Source: Scenedesmus sp. ARA3 | Taxonomy: Eukaryota > Chlorophyta > Chlorophyceae > Sphaeropleales > Scenedesmaceae | DNA length: 64,000 bases | Assembly (NCBI GenBank): GCA_004335835.1 | Contig: RWJK01000920.1 | Coordinates: forward strand, 1-64,000 | Reading direction: 5' to 3' | In this document: positions 57,935 through 64,000 of the stretch, in pieces | Layout of the letters: every line of letters begins with the position of its first letter | Position numbering within the stretch: position 1 is the first letter of the stretch | Translations under genes and position numbers: made by a program | Notes under the pieces: generated by a model | Seen by the model: only the letters and a program-made list of their open reading frames with translations | The model's database searches: none | What the model was told of the DNA's origin: nothing

Positions 57935-58600
57935 CGCACACCCACCTGCGCGACCTTGGGCTGTAGCGCGGCTGCACCATGTACATCCAGCAGCCCAGGC
58001 CGGTGGGCAGGATGGAGCCGGCTGTGGGCGGCCACACGGTGTGCATCTTCTTGCGGCCCAGGCAGGGCGTGCCTGCCGCAAAGCCATTGTAGGTGGCGTT
58101 GATCTGGCTGGCCATGATGCCTGGACCAGCAGCACAGCGGCGCGGTGCGGGCGGCCAGCATCAGCATGGCGACAGCAGCAGCAGCATCGGCGACAACTAT
58201 GTGTAAAGTCTGCCTGTTTAGGAGCACACTGCCAGCTGCAGATGTTTACACACCGTGGGTTGCTGCCTTGGTGAAGTGCTGGTGAGTTAATGAGTGCCAC
58301 GCGTATCCTTGCACATGCACTTGCTGCCAGCTGTCACAGCAGAGCTGCTCTAAGCTCAGCAGACCAGGTGGGTACTGCTGCTGCTGTCACTGCTGATACG
58401 CAGTTACATCGATTGCACAACCGCATGGTCACGCAAGTGCTCGAGGATAGCCAGCGGCACACTGGCCAGCGAGAGCAGCACTCACCTGGCAGGATGATGA
58501 GCGGGTGCTTCGCATCCTCACAGTTGTCCGCTTGCACTGCCTGAGCCAGTACCAGCGCCGAAACACCAGCAAACAGCGCCCATCTCATGGTATCGGCCAT
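54861..58600 (-). CDS. Lecithin:cholesterol acyltransferase-like protein
   Basis: Alpha/beta-hydrolase of the LCAT/PSAT family, which moves or releases acyl chains of phospholipids in the secretory path. Six exons join in phase: 58486-58600, 57946-58120, 57251-57577, 56226-56959, 55808-55943 and 54861-55422, giving 682 residues. A signal peptide (MRWALFAGVSALVLAQAVQA after a MADT leader) is followed by HPLIILPG. Later landmarks are GCWMYMVQPRY, the region VTVDPGGSSGTEYGL, FDWRL, the nucleophile elbow LIGHSMGGLVSLALL, VSAPFGG, GGDGTVSMQSLKQCY with the expected Asp, and GHLEVLKHPDG with the likely His. An Ala-rich insert of about 100 residues lies in exon 4, and the C-terminus is a Ser/Asn/Gln-rich tail. 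Exon 4 ends at TATG/GTGAG, not at a later AGGT, because only that donor keeps phase. Confidence 0.88.
55381..55548 (-). repeat. Duplicated 5' end of LCAT exon 6 with acceptor
   Basis: The start of exon 6 (CTGCAG then GGTCACCGAGTCGGCCAACA at 55422) has a diverged copy about 120 bp upstream in sense (about 55516-55548: CTGCAG then GGTCGCTGAGTCGTTCAACA). The copy also keeps its AG, so it is a possible alternative acceptor. Confidence 0.8.
57174..57237. repeat. Triplet run just after LCAT exon 3 donor
   Basis: The plus-strand CTG run reads CAG on the LCAT sense strand and starts about 13 nt after the donor at 57250/57249. A similar run at 57885-57931 lies about 15 nt after the exon 2 donor. Confidence 0.95.
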
Positions 58601-58994
58601 ACAGCGTGCTGCGTGGTGATGGTATGGCGCCTTACATATCAGCAAGACTAGACGCGCGCTGTAGCTCTGTCAATTTTCAACAGTACATTTTAGGTGTTAT
58701 TTTTGTACGTAATTGACAGCAGCCACCGCCTGCGAGCTACTGCTGGGTGATGTAGTGCTTACAGCGCAGCGCGCCCGCAGCGCAGGTGATCGACTAAGTG
58801 GTTGTGTATCACTATCAATGCTGAACACAGTCTACGTGCCAATTTAGGCCACAATGAATACCACCTTAGCAACAGATGCGCTCATGACATGGTTCGCGCC
58901 TTCAGCAGCAGTACGAATTGTGTGATGTGACCACGCCTTGACACGAGCATATTCGTCCCATCATGAAGACACTTCAAACACGCTTTCAACAACC

Positions 58995-59597
58995 TTACAA
59001 ACTGTTCATCGCCAGCTGCGTCGCCAGACTGGAACGCATTGACACTGCAGTCTCAAGTGCCTCTTCCAGGCGCAGCCCCAGGTCGGTCATCTCCAGAACA
59101 GCCCTGCAGCCATCCTCAGGGGACCTGCTGCTGCTGTTGCTGTTGGATAAGGCATTCGCTAGGCCCTTAGCCGCAAAATGTGCGAAGGACAACCTCCAGG
59201 CCCTCTCCAATAGGTCGCTGTCCAATGCCACAGCGGCTGCTGATGACCTTGCATCATCCAATAGCCCCTGCAGCTGGCACCAGCCCAGCAGCTCCTGCAG
59301 CTCATCAGCAGCTTCATGCTGCACCAGCAGCTGCTGCAGCTTACCGCCCTGCTGCCCATCCGCCACTGCCGCTACTGCATCCGCAAGCTGCTGCAGCACC
59401 TGCAGCAGCTCGGCTGCCGCGTCCTGCACCTGGCTCAGTGCTCCTGCCACATCGCTGCCGGCAGGAGCTTTTCCGGCATTTGCTGCTGCCAGGTGCTGCT
59501 CGAGTGCTGCTGCCCGCACAAAGTAGGCCCAGCGGTCCCTCAGCAGGGCTGCCTGGGCCTTGCTGACAGCTGGGTTGCTGCTGTCAAGGGCCTGCAC

Positions 59598-59642
<45 letters not shown>

Positions 59643-60993
59643 CAGTGCATTGTCAACAAGCTGGCACAGTAGTAACATGTTCTGCTACTCTGGCTCTGCA
59701 GAAATGGTAGGTTCTGGTAGACACCACAGCGTTTACCACAGTGGTGGTTGAATCTTGACTGCTACAAAGCCCAGCCGGGGTCGCACAGGCAGCCGAGCAA
59801 GGCACACATGCTACGCAGCCAAACAGACACATCTTATGAAGGGTAAACACACAGATCCTTGCAAGCATTGTACACATCTGTGATTGGCCCTGCCCCCCTC
59901 ACCTGCACTGCCACCCTGTCTGCCACCACCACGCGCACCAGCGCCCTGCTGCTGCCTGGCAGCCGCTGCAGCCCCGCCACACTGCCCAGGCAGGCCCAGC
60001 TGCCTTTGTTAGGGGCAGCCAGCCTCCTCCTGCTGCTGCTGCTGTCGCTGGGTTCGAAGCAGCAGATGATCACCTTAAGACACGGTTGCAGTGCAGCGGC
60101 ACGCAGCTGCTGTTGGCTTGGATGTGTGCAGAAGCAACACTGTAAGTCCTGCAGGTTCAGGAGCTATGGACGGCAACCTATGAGCACGGGTGTGCCATCT
60201 ACTGTTTTTGAGTATGACTGCAACAGTTGTTGCCATCCATTGGCATTCATGGTGTCATACCAAGGCTTGCACTGCTAGCTGAAGGCACAGCTGCTTGCAG
60301 GAAGGCAGACTCTCGAACCACAGCACAGCATCTTCTGCAGGTGTTCGCGCCCTGCCTCACAGGCACCCTGCGTGTCATGCACTTCACCAGCATGCCACCA
60401 GCAAGCACTGAGCAGCAGGCCTGCAGCTGCTTGCTGCCCGGCCAAGCCATTCGCACCCGCCCCCTGTCTGCGATGATCTGCTCCAGCTGCTGCTCAGGCA
60501 CATCAAACAGCCGCCGCTCCCCAGGCACCACCAGGGCTCCTTTGTCAACTGCTATGACGCTGGCAGTGAGCGTGGCTGCCCTGGCCTGCTCCCTGCAGGG
60601 CGGCACGCACACAGCAGGCCAGCAGGGAGGCTTCATACATGAAGCAGGGGGTACGCCGACGCATTCTGAGATGTGATCATATATGCAAACAGCTGAAAGT
60701 GAAAGCCACAAGTTTTTATTGGAGATAAATGTGCACGGTGTTTGGCTGCAGTTGCAGACTGTGCAGTGATTTCAATACAGCGCCAGGGCAGCTGCAGCGC
60801 ACCTGAGCTGGCCGTCAAGGCCCCTCACGGGGCACTCTGTTTGGATGAACTCACGAATGCTGGGCAGCCGCTGAGCATTGCAACGTACACGACCACGACA
60901 ACTGCTGTGACGTCCTGGTGCAGCAGCTGTCCGTGATCTTGCCACCAAATTTAGCTGCTGCTGCTGCTGTATCTGCTGTCTTACATGTGCCAT
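58995..60993 (-). CDS. Unknown protein with transit-like N-terminus
   Basis: Four exons join in phase: 60803-60993, 60457-60592, 59903-60073 and 58995-59591, giving 364 residues. The N-terminus MAHVRQQIQQQQQLN, then Arg/Ser/Ala-rich SRTAAAPGRHSSCRGRVR, looks like a plastid transit peptide. The mature part has PSIREFIQTECPVRGLDG, TLTASVIAVDKGALVVPGER, FDVPEQQLEQIIADRGR, and a long Ala/Leu/Gln-rich helical C-terminal half (AALLRDRWAYFVRAAALEQH to RLEEALETAVSMRSSL). No family is recognised. The exon 3 acceptor (TTAAG at 60075/60074) is atypical and that junction is the least secure. A sense CTG run precedes exon 4. Its start is about 350 bp from the divergent OPR-like gene, which also looks organelle-directed. 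Confidence 0.6.
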
Positions 60994-61340
60994 GTTTGCC
61001 GAACGTTGGAACACGCAGCAAACAAGCAATAACAAAAGAGGTGGTTTGGCAGTGAATGATCGGGTCCGAATGGGCCTCGGTGGCCCACTGATAGAGGCGA
61101 GCCATGCGTGTCGAGAGCCCTAGTCAAGTGACAGTTGGTGAAACTTCTAAGATACACTGACAGTACAGCGACGAGGTTATGATACATGTCTATGTGCAGG
61201 GAGCGCAGTTGAAGTATAGGCACTGCCGAGACACTTGCGGTGTTCACAGGCTGTGAATCGCAGCTGTGACTGCGGAACATCGATCTGACCTCAACATCGA
61301 GCAAAGCATTGTTTTAGCGTACCGGAAACATCACTTCGCT
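60994..61340. promoter_or_regulatory. Head-to-head upstream region
   Basis: About 350 bp between the start codons of the transit-bearing unknown protein (minus) and the OPR-like gene (plus). It probably carries a bidirectional promoter and both leaders. No specific element is recognised. Confidence 0.4.
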
Positions 61341-62269
61341 ATGTACTGCCTCCATGGCTGGCCAGTGGCCAGGGGTGCAGCAGCAGCAGCAGCAAGGCAG
61401 CAGCAGCAGGGCAGCAGCTTGCGTATTCGGCCATGCAGACCTGTAAGTGGCCCTGCACAGAAAGGAACATGTTATTTGAAAGTGTATATAATGTTTTGTC
61501 TATGGTGTCACCGGCCATGCTGTGCTGTGTGCCGTGCAGGTGACACATATCACAGCGCAGCTCACCAGGCGCACCGCTTGGGCGCCTGTCAGGTGCTCGC
61601 CAGCTGATGCAGGTGCCAACAACAGCACAGAGCAACTACCGCAACAGAGCTCTGGATCAGTACAGCAAACACCACTGCCGCTGGGTGCTGCTGAACCAAC
61701 AGCCACAGCTGCACCTGGAGCCAGTGCAGAGCAGCTGCTGCAGCAGATGGCAGGGCAGCAGATGCTGCTGCTGCAGCAGCAGGTGACGCTGCTGACGCAG
61801 CTGCTGCAGCAGTCCCAGCAGCAGAACGCTGCACTGGCGGGCCAGGTGCAGCAGATGACGCAGGAGCTGTCAGGCATTAAGCAGCAGCTGCAGCAGGCAC
61901 CAGCAGCTGCTGCCCCTATGGCACAGCCGCCAGCAGCCAAAGACACCACTGCACAGCCGCCAGCAGCCGCAGACACCATGTCACAGCAAGTGCAGAAGCA
62001 GGAAGCAAAGCAGCAACCACAAGCGCATCAGCCACAGCTCCGCATGCAGGGCGCTGCTGCAGCTGGTGCCCCTGCTGTGCGCAAACAGGCAGGGACAACA
62101 GCTGCTGTGCAGCCGGCATCCGCGCCTGCAGCGCTGGCAGCAGCTGCGCAAGGGACCCCAGATGCTCATGCAGCAGAGCACCCCGCAGCAGCCCAGGCAG
62201 CTGCAGCGCCTGCAGCCAGCACACCCCCACAGGTCAGCTCTGTGTCTGCGTCCGACAGCAATGGCCTGG

Positions 62270-62328
<59 letters not shown>

Positions 62329-62605
62329 GCAGATGGCACTGTGCCTGCTGCGCATGCTGCTGCCAGACCTGCCAGCCCTGCTGCCTCAGGAAGCGACTCT
62401 GATGCAGACGCAGCGGACGTAGCACCTGGAACGCGGCAGGAGCTACGCCCACGCGAAGATGAGTTTGTGCGGGCAGCATACAAGTGCAGGAGGTGGCAGC
62501 TGCTGCGCACAGTGGTGGAGGAGCAGCAGCAGCAGCTGCAGCCGTGGCAGCTGCTGCTGGCGCTGCGCCACCTCAGCGCACTGACCAGGGGTACCTGCAC
62601 AACGC

Positions 62606-62692
<87 letters not shown>

Positions 62693-64000
62693 AGCAGCAG
62701 CATTCGTCTCCTGAGGACTTTGGGGTGAGCCTTGTGCAGCGGCTGCTGCAGCACCCTGCGCTGTTTGTGCCAGCCGCGCCAGGCCTGGCCTGTAGCCTTA
62801 CCCCTGAGGAGACGCTGCAGCTGCTGCTGGCAGTGGCTGGGCTGGCCCTGAAGCTGCCTCCCTCCTGCATTGAGCAGCTGCAGGCGCTGTATGAGGCTGC
62901 AGTGCAACACGCCATGAGTGCTGCTGGACCGCAGGACGAGCAGCAGCAGCAGCAGCAGCCGGGTGACGCTAGCTGGGTGCTGTCTGCCGACCAGCAGGTG
63001 CAGCTGCTGGGTTGCTGCCTCATGCTCGGCCTGAGGCCGCTTCAGCAGCACCTGCAGCTGCTGGCTGCACTGCAGCCCTCTGAAGTTGCCAGCTTCAGCC
63101 TGCTGGGGGCAGCACTGCTGCTGCTTACAGCAAATGCCCTGCTGGCAAAACGCATGCTGGGCAACCCAGCAGCAGCAGCAGCAGCAGCAACAGGTAGCTT
63201 GCCTCCCTCACAGGCACAGGCAGCTGTGGGAGAGGCGCTGCCTGGCCTGATGGCGGCAGCGCTGCAGAGGGTGGCCACTGGCGGCTCACGGCAGTTGAAC
63301 TTGCAGCTGGGCGCGCAGCGCATGCGGCAGCTGGTGCTGCTGCCGCTGTCGCGGCTGGCATCAAACGGGCAGCTGCAGCTGACTGCAGACACGCAGCAGC
63401 AGCAACAGGAGGATACAAAACTTCAGGGTGGTGATGGCAGTAGCAGCAGCAGTTCAGCCAGTGCCGACAGCAGCAAGGCTGGTGCCAGCAGCATGCCAGG
63501 GCTAGCGCTGGATGTGTGCACTGCACTGCAGCACGCCATTTGTGATGGCCTGTACGCGCAGCACCAGAAGCAGCAGCAGCGGCAGGAGCGCCAACAGCAG
63601 CAGCAGCCGGGGCGAGGGAGGCGTGGCGGCAGCAGCAGCGCCGCGCGTCCCCCACGCAGCCCAGCAACAGCCGCAGGGCGGCCAGCCCCGACTGGCGATT
63701 GGTCTGCGCTGACAGCCGCTGCAGCGCTGCTGCTCATGCGCGGTCAGCTGGGCTGCCTCATCATCCCCCGCTGCCTGCCTGTGTTCACGGCAGCAGCAGG
63801 CACGCAGCTCAGCAGCCTGCCTGACCACATGCTGCTGCCACTGGTGCAGCTGGTGGCAGCCTCAGCAGCAGCGCAGGCGGAAGCTACAGCGTCGCAAAGG
63901 GAAGAGCTGCGGCAGGCGGATGAGCGCTTCAATGGGCAGATACCCGGTCATATCGTGATGCAGCAGGAGCGGCAGCAGCAGCAGCGCAGGGGCTACGGGC
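61341..64000 (+). CDS. Putative octotricopeptide-like organellar protein, partial
   Basis: Exon 1 (61341-61442) encodes MYCLHGWPVARGAAAA with a Gln/Arg-rich continuation, transit-like, and ends at a GTAAGT donor. Exon 2 (61540 to beyond 64000) continues in the same phase and stays open for more than 2.4 kb with no stop, so the gene runs off the window; more than 850 residues are visible. First comes a Gln-rich coiled-coil stretch (QMLLLQQQVTLLTQLLQQSQ), then Ala/Pro/Ser-rich linkers and a poly-Ser tract, then helical repeats: REDEFVRAAYKCRRWQLL, PWQLLLALRHLSALTR, TPEETLQLLLAVAGLALKLP and ADQQVQLLGCCLMLGLRPL. The paired-helix, Leu/Ala-rich pattern fits OPR/FASTK-like proteins that bind organelle RNAs in chlorophytes. 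The family call is tentative. An in-frame Met also exists at 61266. Confidence 0.65.
62606..62700. repeat. CAG-type run encoding poly-Ser
   Basis: About 28 triplets in exon 2 of the OPR-like gene are read in the AGC phase, giving a long Ser tract. A shorter AGC run at 62271-62327 does the same. These runs are coding, unlike most other triplet runs here, which are intronic. Confidence 0.95.

Noticed and set aside
62166..63023. 285-codon minus-strand frame
   Set aside because: It is antisense to the continuous plus-strand OPR-like exon, is dominated by Cys/Leu runs from CTG repeats, and lacks any motif. The plus frame joins in phase to a transit-like exon.

Overview
The window is nuclear DNA of a eukaryotic green alga, most likely a chlorophycean such as a Scenedesmus/Tetradesmus-type species (inference). 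The evidence is intron-rich genes with GT-AG splice sites (donors GTGAGT, GTGCGC, GTGGGG; acceptors TGCAG), very abundant CAG/CTG triplet runs, Ala/Gln/Ser-rich insertions in proteins, TGTAA motifs downstream of some stop codons, and plant-type families (B3 domain, DEM/VID27, wax synthase, octotricopeptide-like protein). No operon, ribosome-binding site, tRNA, rRNA or CRISPR array was seen. All exon borders below were read by eye from splice motifs, family similarity and reading-phase bookkeeping.

Layout: 0.9-4.6 kb, GPN-loop GTPase GPN2 (-). 5.3-8.2 kb, ribosomal protein L10/uL16 (-). 8.2-12.4 kb, no recognisable gene. 12.4-13.8 kb, a B3-domain protein (-). 15.9-25.7 kb, a large secreted protein with repeated Cys-rich sushi-like modules (+). 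25.7-27.9 kb, a repeat-rich gap with an inverted wax-synthase exon fragment. 27.9-31.0 kb, a second secreted protein of unknown family (+). 33.2-33.9 kb, SEC61 gamma (-). 35.4-40.4 kb, DEM/VID27-like protein (-). 40.9-43.6 kb, wax-synthase-type acyltransferase (+). 44.5-50.9 kb, a bacterial-type RecN protein, probably organelle-targeted (-). 51.7-53.7 kb, DTW-domain tRNA aminocarboxypropyltransferase (+). 54.9-58.6 kb, LCAT-like acyltransferase/phospholipase (-). 59.0-61.0 kb, an unknown protein with a transit-like N-terminus (-). From 61.3 kb, a putative octotricopeptide-like organellar protein running off the window end (+).

The genes are mostly unrelated housekeeping and algal-specific functions. 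GPN2, RPL10, DTWD2 and SEC61G serve transcription-machinery assembly, translation, tRNA modification and protein export. Wax synthase and LCAT act in lipid metabolism. The RecN, unknown and OPR-like proteins appear organelle-bound. Head-to-head pairs share short upstream regions: DEM/wax synthase, RecN/DTWD2 and unknown protein/OPR-like.

The most striking non-gene signal is a recurrent kind of local tandem duplication. In at least five genes a segment spanning an exon edge and its splice site has been copied one to three times into the adjoining intron. Some copies keep the splice dinucleotide and others have lost it; one forms a potential in-frame cassette exon. A second pattern is the orientation of triplet repeats within introns: CTG on the sense strand hard against acceptors, often CAG just after donors. 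A third is a 66-bp-arm near-perfect hairpin in an RPL10 intron.
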